A program made the position numbers and the translations under genes. A stretch of DNA of 64,000 bases, from positions 33,430-97,429 of the forward strand of contig JAIQEZ010000001.1 of the NCBI GenBank assembly GCA_020073545.1. The letters run 5' to 3'. This DNA is from Terriglobia bacterium (GTDB lineage: Bacteria > Acidobacteriota > Terriglobia > UBA7540). Numbering within the stretch: the first letter of the stretch is position 1; the number at the start of each line of letters is the position of its first letter. Under the pieces are notes generated by a model that was not told the origin of the DNA, did not search any database, and worked only from the letters and a program-made list of their open reading frames with translations. This document shows, in pieces, positions 1 through 8,748 of the stretch.

Positions 1-94
1 TGGCAAATCCCCTCGCCCCTTGGAATTGCCCAGGTACATCGTATCCCCCCTGTGGGGTTGAAGTGTTTCGGTGAAAGGAGGAGGAGGGATACAT

Positions 95-172
95 ATGATC
101 CGGTCTTCGAACGGGTGGTGGGCTTTGAGGCGGTGGTCTTGGACTAGCTTATCTAAACATTGCCGTACTTAA
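95..172 (+). CDS. possible 25-residue Trp-rich small ORF
   Basis: A short frame preceded by a long purine run containing GGAGGG six bases before the ATG, one of the strongest ribosome sites in the window. The product would be 25 residues with four Trp (W8, W9, W14, W16) and several Arg, then a TAA stop. It is too short for homology judgement. It could be a leader peptide, a small translated ORF or chance. Apart from this frame, nothing else is recognised in bases 1-303; the nearest gene runs towards it on the other strand. Confidence 0.3.
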   Translation: MIRSSNGWWALRRWSWTSLSKHCRT

Positions 173-303
173 CCCTGTGTGTGCAGCCGTTCTCTGAGCC
201 ATTCCATTGTCCGGGGAGTAGAGGATACGGTCGATTGGTTGACGCTTGCGCGGCGACCCCTGGCACGAGCGATTCCTTTGGTTGCGCGGTACCCGGGGCC
301 ATT

Positions 304-894
304 CTACGCTTCCGAAGCGGAAGGCTTGGCGCGCAGTTGAGCCAGTTCCTGCGCTAGGCGCTCCAGCCGCTCGAGGACTTCACGGTGACGAGTCTCCTCC
401 GGAGCCGGCTGCTTGGCGATGAAGGACAGCGTTCCGCCCGGCTCGAGGACGGCACGCTCGACGTCCGCCAGCGATGCGAAGCCCTGCCGGTGCGCCGCGG
501 CCTCCAGCTCCGGCAGAGTGATCAGTTCCTTCTTCAAACGCCGCTTGAGGACTCTCCCCTTTTCGACCAGCACGTCTTCATGGCCTTCCATGATGCGCTC
601 GAGTTTGCCGTGTCCGTACAGACCGCGCACCACAAAGTAGTTCACGACCAGCAGCGTAGCGGCGCCGATCACGCCGCCCGTGACCGTGTTGTCGTCACCG
701 ATGATGGCGTTCTGCACGGTATTCGAAAGTGTCAGCAGCACGACCAGGTCGAAAGGATTCAGTTGTGCGAGCTCGCGTTTGCCGGCCAGCCGCAACGCGA
801 CGATCAGAAATCCATAAACGATCAGCGGCCGCAGGATTTTTTCCAGGACCGGTAGCCCCAACACAAACATGTCAGACCAGAGTTTGGCGTGCAT
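304..894 (-). CDS. DUF421 (YetF/YcaP-type) membrane protein
   Basis: 196 residues. The first ~90 residues hold three hydrophobic segments with the DUF421 signature (LRLAGKRELAQLNPFDLVVLLTLSNTVQNAI). A soluble mixed domain follows (ELITLPELEAAAHRQGFASLADVERAVLEP), then an FIAKQP strand and a charged coiled tail. Function in this family is unproven; members such as YetF occur in spore formers and many soil bacteria. I chose the ATG at 894 because AAGGAG lies six bases upstream; the frame stays open another 71 codons but that stretch is Arg-rich and unlike the family. The gene points away from the ccm cluster, across a divergent gap (895-1215) in which I see only a small ggatat/atatcc hairpin just before ccmE. 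Confidence 0.85.
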   Translation of the reverse strand: MHAKLWSDMFVLGLPVLEKILRPLIVYGFLIVALRLAGKRELAQLNPFDLVVLLTLSNTVQNAIIGDDNTVTGGVIGAATLLVVNYFVVRGLYGHGKLERIMEGHEDVLVEKGRVLKRRLKKELITLPELEAAAHRQGFASLADVERAVLEPGGTLSFIAKQPAPEETRHREVLERLERLAQELAQLRAKPSASEA

Positions 895-1215
895 GGTTCG
901 CTCCTTGTGCGGTAGGACTGCAGCGTGGATCATCACGACCGGTTGCGGCCTCGGGAGAGTGCGGAGGATGACCCGCGAGCAGATTACCATGCTTCGTTGT
1001 CGCCGGCGAAACGGAGCCTCCAGGGCAGGCGCCGTCAGTCCGCGCAATACGCCATCCCGGCGCCGACGCCACTTGAGCGGGATCAATTTCTGCTGCCGGT
1101 TTCTCATTGACTAACGGCTGCGGCAGGTGCAAAATTTTGTTTGGGGTTGCCGGGGATAAAACCATTTCAGGATATCGGGAATCAATATCCCCGACTGCAG
1201 ACGGGCATCACAATT

Positions 1216-1695
1216 ATGCAAAACAAGAAGTGGAAGTTTGGGATCGGCATCGGCATTATTCTCGCTGTTGTGGCCTGGGAAGCCGTCTCCGGGTTCCAGC
1301 AAAGCAAGACCTACTATGTGACGGTGAACGAGCTCACCCAGGGACAAGCGGCGCGGCGCCACGTGCGGGTCGGAGGCTTGGTTGCGCAGGGGTCGATTGA
1401 GCGCCGGGGCGGAAAACTCACCTTCCGGCTCGCCCAGGATGCGAACTCCATTCCGGTGACCTATGTGGGAACCGAAACCCTGCCGGACACTTTCAAAGAC
1501 GACGCGCAAGCGATTATTGACGGGGATTATCTGGCCAGCGGCGAGTTCCGCGCCGAGAAAATCCAGGCCAAGTGCGCTTCCAAGTATCAGGCTGCACCGG
1601 GTTCCCAGGGAGCAAACAAGAGCCCGGTCGCCGCGCTCGGCCCCGATCATCAATTTGGAAAGAGCACGCTATCGGGGCTCGGCAGCTCACAATAA
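1216..1695 (+). CDS. ccmE: CcmE haem chaperone, Cys-type (CxxxY)
   Basis: 159 residues: one N-terminal membrane anchor (about residues 8-24) and a periplasmic OB-fold with the CcmE-typical HVRVGG, VTYVG, LPDTFKD and SGEFRAEKI segments. CcmE carries haem from the CcmABCD release complex to the CcmF/H ligase. In the classical protein haem is bound covalently by His in HxxxY. Here the site reads C118-A-S-K-Y122, a CxxxY variant known from some delta-proteobacteria and archaea. A ~35-residue Ser/Gly-rich tail follows. First gene of the ccm cluster; no strong ribosome site is seen upstream. The identification is firm from context and motifs. Confidence 0.9.
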   Translation: MQNKKWKFGIGIGIILAVVAWEAVSGFQQSKTYYVTVNELTQGQAARRHVRVGGLVAQGSIERRGGKLTFRLAQDANSIPVTYVGTETLPDTFKDDAQAIIDGDYLASGEFRAEKIQAKCASKYQAAPGSQGANKSPVAALGPDHQFGKSTLSGLGSSQ

Positions 1696-1706
1696 GCCCC
1701 AGGGCT

Positions 1707-1871
1707 TAGCAGGTTGCTGAAGAATGCCACTCACCTGTCATTCTGGTCCCGCCTTGCGGGAGAAGAATCCCAGCAGTTCTGGGCATCCAGTATATGCGGG
1801 GATCCTTCGTCGTCCCGCAAGGCGGGACTCCTCAGGATGACAGTCATCGGGAGTTTTTCAGTAACCTGTTA
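1707..1871. repeat. MITE-like element with nested inverted repeats
   Basis: Outer arms TAGCAGGTTGCTGAA (from 1707) and the complement of TAACAGGTTACTGAA (to 1871) match at 13 of 15 positions. Inside, a second pair of arms contains CTGTCATYCTG and a perfect CCCGCCTTGCGGGA palindrome on each side. It lies between ccmE and ccmF, where a transcript would fold into a long hairpin. No coding frame. It looks like a non-autonomous element mobilised in trans. Confidence 0.65.
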
Positions 1872-1929
1872 GGACCAAATTCTATCGGCGGCTTTCGTCC
1901 CAACAAGAGCGGCCTTTCTCGGGGTTTCT

Positions 1930-3954
1930 ATGAACCAAGTAGGTAGCGTCGGCTTGATCGCCGCACTTGCGTTCGCGGCCTTTGCCTTGGTTGCCGGAGC
2001 CGTGGGGGGCAAGCTTCGGAGTCTGCTCGCCGCCCGGAGCGCCGAGCGTGCCACCCTGGCTTTCTTCGCGATGATCACGCTGGCGGTGGTGGCTCTGGAA
2101 TACATGATCCTGACCGACGACTTCCACAATGCCTACGTCGCCCAACACTCGAACCGTGATTTGCTCACCTACTACAAGGTCGCCGCACTCTGGGCCGGGC
2201 AGGAAGGTTCGCTGCTATTCTGGGCGTGGCTGCTCTCCATCTACAGCGCGCTGGCGGTCTGGCAGAACCGCAGGAAGAACCGCCAACTGATGCCCTACGT
2301 CGTATCCGTGCTGATGGGCACAGGCACATTCTTTTCTCTGCTCGTCTTTTTTGTGGCGAACCCTTTTCAGGAACTCTCGCTCGTGACGAGCACGGGCACG
2401 CAACCCTTCACCGCGCCGGATGGCAACGGACTGAATCCCCTCCTGCAGTACCACCCGATGGTGATTCATCCGCCCATGCTTTACTTGGGTTACGTCGGCA
2501 TGGTCGTGCCGTTCGCCTTCGCCATGGCGGCGCTCATCACCCGGCAATTGGGCGACAACTGGATTCGCACCACGCGGCGTTGGACGATGGTCCCGTGGAT
2601 GTTGCTCGGCTGCGGCATCCTGCTGGGCGGCAACTGGGCCTACGCCGTGCTCGGCTGGGGTGGCTACTGGGGCTGGGACCCGGTGGAGAACGCTTCGGTG
2701 CTGCCGTGGCTCTCGGGGACGGCCTTCCTGCATTCGGTGATGATCCAGGAAAAGCGCGGCATGCTGAAGGTTTGGAACGTGGTGCTGGTCATCCTGACGT
2801 TCTTCTTGAGCATCTTCGGCACGTTTCTGACGCGGAGCGGGATCGTTTCTTCCGTGCACGCTTTTGCGCAGTCGAACATCGGCCCATTCTTCGCCGTGTT
2901 CCTTGCCATCATTTTGTTTTTCTCGCTTACGTTGCTCTTCCTGCGCCTCGACCACCTGAAGAGCGAGAACAAGCTCGATTCGATCGTCTCCCGCGAGAGC
3001 GGTTTTCTCTTCAACAACTGGATTCTGCTGGCGTTGGTCTTCGCGGTGTTCTGGGGAACGCTGTTTCCGGTGATCTCGAAGGCCGTGCAAAATGTGACGG
3101 TGACGGTGGGTGCGCCCTTCTTCAATAAGGTCGCGATTCCCATGGGTTTGCTGCTCCTGTTGCTCACGGGCGCGGGCCCGCTACTGGCGTGGCGGAAGAC
3201 GTCGTTCCAAAGTCTGAAGCGTAACTTCACCCTGCCGCTGATTGTAGCGCTGGTGGCCGGCGGGGTGTTGCTGGCGGCCGGCGTCCGCGATTTTTACGCC
3301 TGGATGACGCTCTTTCTCTCCGTTTTCGTCGGTGTTTGCATTCTGGGAGAATTTTGGAAGGGTGCGCGCACGCGCATGAAAACCGCGCACGAGAACTTCG
3401 CCCTGGCGATCTACAACTTGACGATGCGCAACACGCGCCGCTATGGCGGATACGTTGTCCACCTGGGGATCGTGCTGCTCTTCATCGGCTTTGCGGGCCA
3501 GGCCTTCAAGGTGGAAACGAAAGGATTGATGCAGCAGGGTGACCTGCTGCGGGTGAAGAACTATCTGCTGCGCTGTGACGGCCTCACCACGGGCGATAAC
3601 CCCAACTACGAATACACGCGCGCACTCCTTACGGTGACGAAGGATGGCCGGGCATTCGCCTCGATGCATCCCGAGAAGCGTTTCTACAAGGCCAGCCAGC
3701 AGCCCACGAGCTACGTGGCCATTCACCCCACGCTCGCGGAAGATTTGTATGTGGTCTTGGCCGGGATGGATCCCGACACCGGCAAGGCGATCATCCAAGT
3801 TTTTGTCAATCCCCTGGTGATGTGGGTGTGGATCGGCGGCGTGGTGGTGTTGTTGGGCACGCTGCTGGCGCTCGTTCCCAGCCGCGTCGAGCGCGAGATG
3901 GCGGAGTTGCGGTCAGCTCACGAATTGACGGCACAGGCGAGCGATGCGTTCTAG
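1930..3954 (+). CDS. ccmF: CcmF-type haem lyase subunit
   Basis: 674 residues, a polytopic membrane protein with about a dozen or more hydrophobic segments. It has the tryptophan-rich WWD motif (WGGYWGWDPVENASVLPW, residues 243-260), the conserved HPMVIHPPMLYLGYVG stretch (175-190) that holds periplasmic haem ligands, and a C-terminal periplasmic domain before the last membrane span, as in CcmF/NrfE. It receives haem from CcmE and ligates it to apocytochrome CxxCH motifs with CcmH. Length is normal for the family. Its end overlaps ccmH by 11 bases, indicating translational coupling. Confidence 0.95.
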   Translation: MNQVGSVGLIAALAFAAFALVAGAVGGKLRSLLAARSAERATLAFFAMITLAVVALEYMILTDDFHNAYVAQHSNRDLLTYYKVAALWAGQEGSLLFWAWLLSIYSALAVWQNRRKNRQLMPYVVSVLMGTGTFFSLLVFFVANPFQELSLVTSTGTQPFTAPDGNGLNPLLQYHPMVIHPPMLYLGYVGMVVPFAFAMAALITRQLGDNWIRTTRRWTMVPWMLLGCGILLGGNWAYAVLGWGGYWGWDPVENASVLPWLSGTAFLHSVMIQEKRGMLKVWNVVLVILTFFLSIFGTFLTRSGIVSSVHAFAQSNIGPFFAVFLAIILFFSLTLLFLRLDHLKSENKLDSIVSRESGFLFNNWILLALVFAVFWGTLFPVISKAVQNVTVTVGAPFFNKVAIPMGLLLLLLTGAGPLLAWRKTSFQSLKRNFTLPLIVALVAGGVLLAAGVRDFYAWMTLFLSVFVGVCILGEFWKGARTRMKTAHENFALAIYNLTMRNTRRYGGYVVHLGIVLLFIGFAGQAFKVETKGLMQQGDLLRVKNYLLRCDGLTTGDNPNYEYTRALLTVTKDGRAFASMHPEKRFYKASQQPTSYVAIHPTLAEDLYVVLAGMDPDTGKAIIQVFVNPLVMWVWIGGVVVLLGTLLALVPSRVEREMAELRSAHELTAQASDAF

Positions 3955-4429
3955 ACTGACCACAGGTCTCTTAATCGGCGCTCTCGCCACCGCGTCGGTG
4001 GCACGCGGAGACAGTCCGCGTAAGCCAACTCTGGAATCGATCGGCAACCAAGTGATGTGCACCTGCGGCTGCAACGCGCCGCTGACCAAGTGCCCGCACA
4101 TCGATTGCAGCACCAAAGCCGAGATGGAAGCTTACATTCAGAAGGGAATTGCGGAAGGCAAAGGCGAAACAGCGATTCTGCAGGATCTGACTCTGCGCTA
4201 CGGCGTTCAGGTGCTGACGGCTCCTCCCGCCCGGGGATTCAATTTGGCCGTTTGGATTCTTCCAGGCATCGGCTTGCTCCTGGGGCTGACCGCGGTCGTG
4301 GTCATCGTGCGGCGTTGGCGGCGCAGGCCCACCGTCGTGCTGCCGACCACTTCCGGCTCCGCTGATCCGAATGTACTCGCGGCGGTGGAAGAGGAAATGA
4401 AATCAACGGGCCTGGGGGTTCGAGATTAG
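3944..4429 (+). CDS. ccmH: CcmH/CycL-type protein with variant Cys cluster
   Basis: 161 residues: signal or anchor segment (1-20), a short helical CcmH N-domain, a membrane span (about 98-122) and a cytosolic tail. CcmH normally reduces apocytochrome thiols through an LRCxxC pair. Here the site is VMC39-T-C41-G-C43-N, followed by C50-P-H52-x-x-C55: five cysteines and a histidine but no CxxC. This CxCGC form is seen in CcmH-like proteins outside proteobacteria and could bind a metal rather than act as a simple dithiol. The ATG overlaps the end of ccmF. Confidence 0.88.
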   Translation: MRSRLTTGLLIGALATASVARGDSPRKPTLESIGNQVMCTCGCNAPLTKCPHIDCSTKAEMEAYIQKGIAEGKGETAILQDLTLRYGVQVLTAPPARGFNLAVWILPGIGLLLGLTAVVVIVRRWRRRPTVVLPTTSGSADPNVLAAVEEEMKSTGLGVRD

Positions 4430-4603
4430 GCGCTCGCACCGAAAGGTCACAAGAAGGGTTTGCGGTCCTCAGTCGGCGGTGCTGCGCCGGTTTGAATCTG
4501 ACCGTGTCAGGATACTCCTGACCCGTCCCGACCCATCGGGACCCCCTCTCCCCACCGACGGGGGCTGGAGGTGGAGGGGACGCCCCGGAGCATTAGGATC
4601 ATT

Positions 4604-5053
4604 ATGTTGCTGGGTATTGCAGTTCTGATTGCGGTGGGGATGGCCACCTACATTGTCCTCCCCTTGCTGAGCGCAGAAACCGCAGGCGGGTCACTGCCCG
4701 TGGATGTGACGGTGCTCGGCGATCTGAAGCGCCGGCGCCTGGTGGTCTACGACAACTTGCAGGACCTGGAATTTGAATTTCAGTCCGGCAAGATCGCGCC
4801 CGGAGATTACGAGGCGCTGCGCGCGAATTATCTCGGCGAGGCCACGGTGCTGATGGCGGCAACGCAGGAAGCCGAGCAGCTCAAGGAGAACGATGCGGTA
4901 ATTGAGCGCGAAATCACCGCTCGGCGCACGCAGCGCGACGTCCAGATCAAAGCAGAGTACTCTTGCCCGGCCTGCGGCTATGAAAATCCCCTGCCGGTGA
5001 AATTCTGCGGCGAGTGCGGAGCGCGAGTACCTGCTCCCCGAAAAAAGGGCTGA
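4604..5053 (+). CDS. CcmI-like membrane protein with C-terminal zinc ribbon
   Basis: 149 residues from the ATG with AGGA five bases upstream; a GTG at 4571 is an alternative start. An N-terminal membrane span (2-22) is followed by a helical stretch reading LQDLEFEFQSGKIAPGDYEALR (52-73), which resembles the CcmI/CycH opening helix pair. A coiled region comes next, then a zinc ribbon with C121, C124, C135 and C138. The position between ccmH and ccmA supports a role in apocytochrome handling. The tetratricopeptide part of classical CcmI is absent. The LxxLEFxFxSGKI motif recurs in the next gene. Confidence 0.7.
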   Translation: MLLGIAVLIAVGMATYIVLPLLSAETAGGSLPVDVTVLGDLKRRRLVVYDNLQDLEFEFQSGKIAPGDYEALRANYLGEATVLMAATQEAEQLKENDAVIEREITARRTQRDVQIKAEYSCPACGYENPLPVKFCGECGARVPAPRKKG

Positions 5054-5203
5054 GGCAGGTCTAACAGCGGCGCAGGCGCTTTCTAGCGCCCACCGGAACC
5101 GGTCCGGACAGCGGCGGAGGTCGGCATTATCGCTTCCCTCTTAACTTGCTGACCCCGCCTTGCGGGATCAGCGCTACAGCAAAGGTCTTCAGGTCAAGCG
5201 AAA

Positions 5204-6451
5204 GTGAACTTGTTTCAATCCAGGCTCATCAGAAGTTTGGCAGCTTGCCTTCTATTGCTGGGTTCAGGTCCTCCTCTGCTCGCCGCCGGTGGCACAATCC
5301 AGGGGCAAGTACTGAACGGCACGACCGGCAAGCCGGCCGCGAATCAGACTCTGCGTCTCCTGATGCCGCGCGGCGGGATGCAGCAAATCTCGAGCGCCGT
5401 CACCGACGCCCGCGGCCATTTCGTTTTTCCATCGAACGGTCTCGACGCCACTTCTTTCTACCTGTTGCAGGCGACTTATCAGGATGTCAATTATGATGCG
5501 CCGGTCAAGTTCGACACGGACGGCACGGCCCAGATAGACCTCACCGTTTATGACTCCACGCACAGCGCGCCGCCGCTGCGCATTCAGTCCGCGCGCCTCA
5601 TCGTGCGCGCCGAGAGCGGCAAAGTTCGCGTGCAGGAAATGTTCGCCGTTCGCAACTCCATTGACCCGCCGCGCAGCTACGTGAACCCTGACGGTACGTT
5701 CCGCTTTCGGCTTTCCAGAACTGCCGGCGAGCCCACGGCGGCAGTTGCCGGCTTAATGAACATGCCGTTGCCGCAAACCGTAAATCCCGGCAAAGCGCCA
5801 GGAGATTTCTATCTTCAGTATCCACTCAAGCCAGGCCTGACCGTGATGATGGTGGCCTACGATGCGGATTACGCTTCAAACAAACTGGAGCTGAAAGACT
5901 CCGTTGCCTATCCCATCGATCGTGCGGAGCTGCTCGTCTGGCCGCCGAGCCTCTCCTTGGACTCAGCACTGTTCGCGCCCGCCGGCGTCGACGCGGAAAC
6001 CGGAAGCCAGAGATATTCGGCGGAAAACCTGAAGGGCAACACCGTCCTCGCCGCCAGCGTCAGCGGTGAGGCGGCTGCAGGCGAATCCGAAGTCAGCCAA
6101 GCCGGTACGGAGGCGAAGAGCCTTCCTAACTCCATGACGCGGCTGGGCGGGCCGCTGCTCGCCTGCTTCCTGCTGGTCCTGCTGTGGGGGCTGGGCGTGC
6201 ATGTAGCCAAGGAGTGGCCCGAGTTGAAAGCCCGGCAGAGCGCCGACCAGCTTCAAAAGGAGCTTGAAGCCGAGGTGGAGGCGTTGTTTAATTCCCTGGC
6301 AGACTTGGACGAGCTCTTCGCGTCCGGAAAGATTGCGGAAAAGCCTTACTGGAAAGAGCGCCTGGAACTGAAAGCGCGATTGGTGGCGACCCTGAAGAAA
6401 GCTCCACCCGCGCTGCTCGAATCCTATGCCATCCGACACACCCGGCGTTAG
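5204..6451 (+). CDS. exported carboxypeptidase-regulatory-like membrane protein of the ccm cluster
   Basis: 415 residues, GTG start. Signal peptide to about residue 28 (LLAAGG), then a CarboxypepD_reg-like beta domain (GTIQGQVLNGTTGKPAANQTLRLL). A long beta-rich periplasmic region follows, then one membrane span near 315-335 and a cytosolic coiled tail. The tail contains LADLDELFASGKIAEKPYWKERL (from residue 365), matching the motif in the preceding CcmI-like protein. No enzymatic motif is visible. The 26-base overlap with ccmA ties it to the haem-export genes; a scaffold role is inference. Confidence 0.75.
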   Translation: MNLFQSRLIRSLAACLLLLGSGPPLLAAGGTIQGQVLNGTTGKPAANQTLRLLMPRGGMQQISSAVTDARGHFVFPSNGLDATSFYLLQATYQDVNYDAPVKFDTDGTAQIDLTVYDSTHSAPPLRIQSARLIVRAESGKVRVQEMFAVRNSIDPPRSYVNPDGTFRFRLSRTAGEPTAAVAGLMNMPLPQTVNPGKAPGDFYLQYPLKPGLTVMMVAYDADYASNKLELKDSVAYPIDRAELLVWPPSLSLDSALFAPAGVDAETGSQRYSAENLKGNTVLAASVSGEAAAGESEVSQAGTEAKSLPNSMTRLGGPLLACFLLVLLWGLGVHVAKEWPELKARQSADQLQKELEAEVEALFNSLADLDELFASGKIAEKPYWKERLELKARLVATLKKAPPALLESYAIRHTRR

Positions 6452-7154
6452 GCCCGCCCTCGAACTGAGCGACGTTTCCAAGCATTTCGGTGACCTTCGA
6501 GCTTTGACGGACGTGAGCCTGCGCATTGAGCCGGGCGACTGCGTGCTCGTCTATGGACCGAACGGCGCGGGCAAGACCACGCTGCTGCGCCTGCTGGCCA
6601 CGTTGGCGCGGCCAAGCGAAGGCAAAGTTCTGTACGACGGCGGCAACGTGCACCAAAACCCCGCAGCCGCGAAAGCGGCTATCGGATTCACCTCCCACGC
6701 CACCTTTCTTTACGGTGAGTTGAATACGCGCGAAAACCTGGAATTCGTCGGGAGGCTGTTCGGCCTAGCGAACTTGCAGCAGCGGATTGCCACCGTGCTC
6801 GACCTTTTCCATCTGCGCGAGCGGACCAAGACGCCGGTGCGCGAACTTTCGCGGGGATATCAGCAGCGCGTTTCTCTGGCGCGAGCCTTTCTGCACGATC
6901 CGCTATTTCTATTACTGGATGAGCCCTTCACGGGACTTGATGCGGCCTCGACCGAATCGTTGCAGGGTCTGATGCGGCGATTGCAGGAACAAGGTAAGGC
7001 AGTGGTTTTCTCCACGCACGATTTCGAGCAAGGCGCGGCGATCGCGCGCCGACTGGTGGCGCTCGAAGGCGGAAGGATTCGTTACGACGGCCTGGTCGGC
7101 ATGGCTCCGCTCACGGCTTTGCGAATTGCGCGGGAGGGAAGAAAAACTCTGTAG
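6426..7154 (+). CDS. ccmA: haem exporter ATPase CcmA
   Basis: 242 residues. A single ABC ATPase domain: Walker A GPNGAGKTT (about 45-53), signature LSRGYQQRVSLARAF, Walker B LFLLLDEPFTGLD and switch His in FSTHDFE. CcmA works with CcmB and CcmC to release haem-loaded CcmE. It starts inside the preceding gene, so translation is coupled, and is followed by ccmB after a 138-base gap. Confidence 0.93.
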   Translation: MPSDTPGVRPALELSDVSKHFGDLRALTDVSLRIEPGDCVLVYGPNGAGKTTLLRLLATLARPSEGKVLYDGGNVHQNPAAAKAAIGFTSHATFLYGELNTRENLEFVGRLFGLANLQQRIATVLDLFHLRERTKTPVRELSRGYQQRVSLARAFLHDPLFLLLDEPFTGLDAASTESLQGLMRRLQEQGKAVVFSTHDFEQGAAIARRLVALEGGRIRYDGLVGMAPLTALRIAREGRKTL

Positions 7155-7292
7155 GGAATTGTGAATGGTGAAACCGCGCCACGGATTTTGTACGACACCA
7201 TTGGACACGGGTCCTTGTAAGCGACTTGCATTCCTCAAGGCTTGAAGCTGATGGCTGACTGCTGAGCGCTGATTACTATCGATAGACCGCTA

Positions 7293-7970
7293 ATGGAAAC
7301 TCTCCGCGTCGTCTGGGCCATTTTCATGAAGGATTTGCGCGTCGAGTGGCGCCACCGCGGGACGCTCGCCTCGATGTGTATCTTCGGCATCCTGGTAGTG
7401 TTTCTGTTCAACTTTGCTTTCGAGCCGGCGCGCGAGGAGACGGTGCGCCTGCTGCCCGGCCTGCTGTGGATTGCGTTTGCCTTTGCGGGTGTACTGGGTT
7501 TCAATCGTTCGTTCGCGGCGGAGCGTGAGAACGCGGGGCTGGAGGGCATGCGGCTGGCGCCGGTCGATCCGGGAGCAATCTACCTTGGCAAAATGCTCGC
7601 GAACCTGTTCTTTCTCGGCGTTGCCGAAGTCGTCGTGGTGTTCGCCGCGAGCCTCTGGTATAACTTTTCCTTCGTCCCTGCAATCGGGTGGTTTGCGCTG
7701 ATCACGTTTTTCTGCACGCTGGGTTACGTCGCCGTGGGCACGACGTTCGGGGCAGTTGCCGCCAACACACGTATGCGCGAGGTGATGCTCCCCGTGCTGC
7801 AATTCCCGGTCGCCGTGCCGGTGTTCATCGCAGGAGTGGAGGCCTCGACCGGGGCGCTCAAGGGTGACCCAGTCGGCGACTATGCAGGCTGGATCAAGCT
7901 GGCGGCAGGATTCAGCGTGGTGTTTGTGGTGTTGTCGTATCTGTTGTTCGAGTATGTTTTGGAAGACTAG
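7293..7970 (+). CDS. ccmB: haem exporter permease CcmB
   Basis: 225 residues with six hydrophobic segments and the CcmB opening (VVWAIFMKDLRVEWRHRGTL), an FNRSFAAERENAGLEGM loop and the LAPVDPGAIYLGKMLAN stretch typical of the family. It is the membrane partner of CcmA. The 138-base gap before it contains word-like repeats (ctgatggctgactgctgagcgctgattac) of the spacer type described elsewhere in this window. Confidence 0.92.
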   Translation: METLRVVWAIFMKDLRVEWRHRGTLASMCIFGILVVFLFNFAFEPAREETVRLLPGLLWIAFAFAGVLGFNRSFAAERENAGLEGMRLAPVDPGAIYLGKMLANLFFLGVAEVVVVFAASLWYNFSFVPAIGWFALITFFCTLGYVAVGTTFGAVAANTRMREVMLPVLQFPVAVPVFIAGVEASTGALKGDPVGDYAGWIKLAAGFSVVFVVLSYLLFEYVLED

Positions 7971-8051
7971 TCCGTTGTCCGTTGCAGCCGGGGACCTCGG
8001 TGGGCTGTGGCCACTGACCACTGATTACGGCCAACGGCCTGCCGATAAGTT

Positions 8052-8747
8052 ATGAACAAAGCCTTCCCTCCACCTCTGCACTTGGTCGTGACGCTCGCAT
8101 GGCTGTGCGTGGCGGGCTACATGATTTTTCTTTACGCGCCGCAGGAACTCACCATGGGCGAAGTGCAGCGGATCTTCTATATTCACGTTGCGTCAGCCTG
8201 GACCGCACTACTGGCTTATTTCCTGATCTTTCTGGGCAGCGTGGGCTATTTGTGGAAGCGCTCGAGTTTTGCGGACGACTTTGCACACGCCGCGGGGGAA
8301 GTCGGCTTCGTGTTCTGCACTTGCGTGCTGGTGACCGGACCGCTGTGGGCCAAACCGGTTTGGGGCATCTGGTGGACGTGGGACGCGCGCCTGACGCTTA
8401 CGTTCGTCTTGTGGCTTCTGTTCGTGGCTTATCTGATGCTGCGGAGCTACGTCATTAACCCAGGGCGTGCCGGAGTGCTGGCCGCCGTGGTGGGCATTAT
8501 CGGCTTCGTCGATGTGCCGATCGACTACATGGCGATTCGATGGTGGCGGACGCAGCATCCGCAGCCGGTGATCGCGGGAGGCGAGGGTTCAGGCCTCGAC
8601 CCACGCATGTGGGTGACGTTGTTGGTAACCTGGGGTGCGCTCCTGTGCCTGTTTTCTTACCTGTTGCGACAACATGTGCGACTCGCGGGGCTGCGCCGCG
8701 AAATCGCTCATCTCCGGCGATCGCTGGGCTCATCCTTGGGGGGATAG
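8052..8747 (+). CDS. ccmC: haem-handling membrane protein CcmC (CcsA superfamily)
   Basis: 231 residues, six membrane segments. It carries the short tryptophan-rich motif WGIWWTWDARLT on the periplasmic side and flanking histidines (IFYIHVASAW; WWRTQHPQP), matching CcmC, which attaches haem to CcmE. Length is normal. The gap to ccmB carries a spacer with the phrase 'gtggccactgaccactgattacggccaacgg'-like repeats. It ends one base before the small ccmD gene. Confidence 0.94.
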   Translation: MNKAFPPPLHLVVTLAWLCVAGYMIFLYAPQELTMGEVQRIFYIHVASAWTALLAYFLIFLGSVGYLWKRSSFADDFAHAAGEVGFVFCTCVLVTGPLWAKPVWGIWWTWDARLTLTFVLWLLFVAYLMLRSYVINPGRAGVLAAVVGIIGFVDVPIDYMAIRWWRTQHPQPVIAGGEGSGLDPRMWVTLLVTWGALLCLFSYLLRQHVRLAGLRREIAHLRRSLGSSLGG

Positions 8748-8748
8748 C

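Noticed and set aside
4405-4435. GGTTCGAGATT, like a tRNA T-loop
   Set aside because: It lies at the end of ccmH and no acceptor or anticodon stem can be drawn around it.
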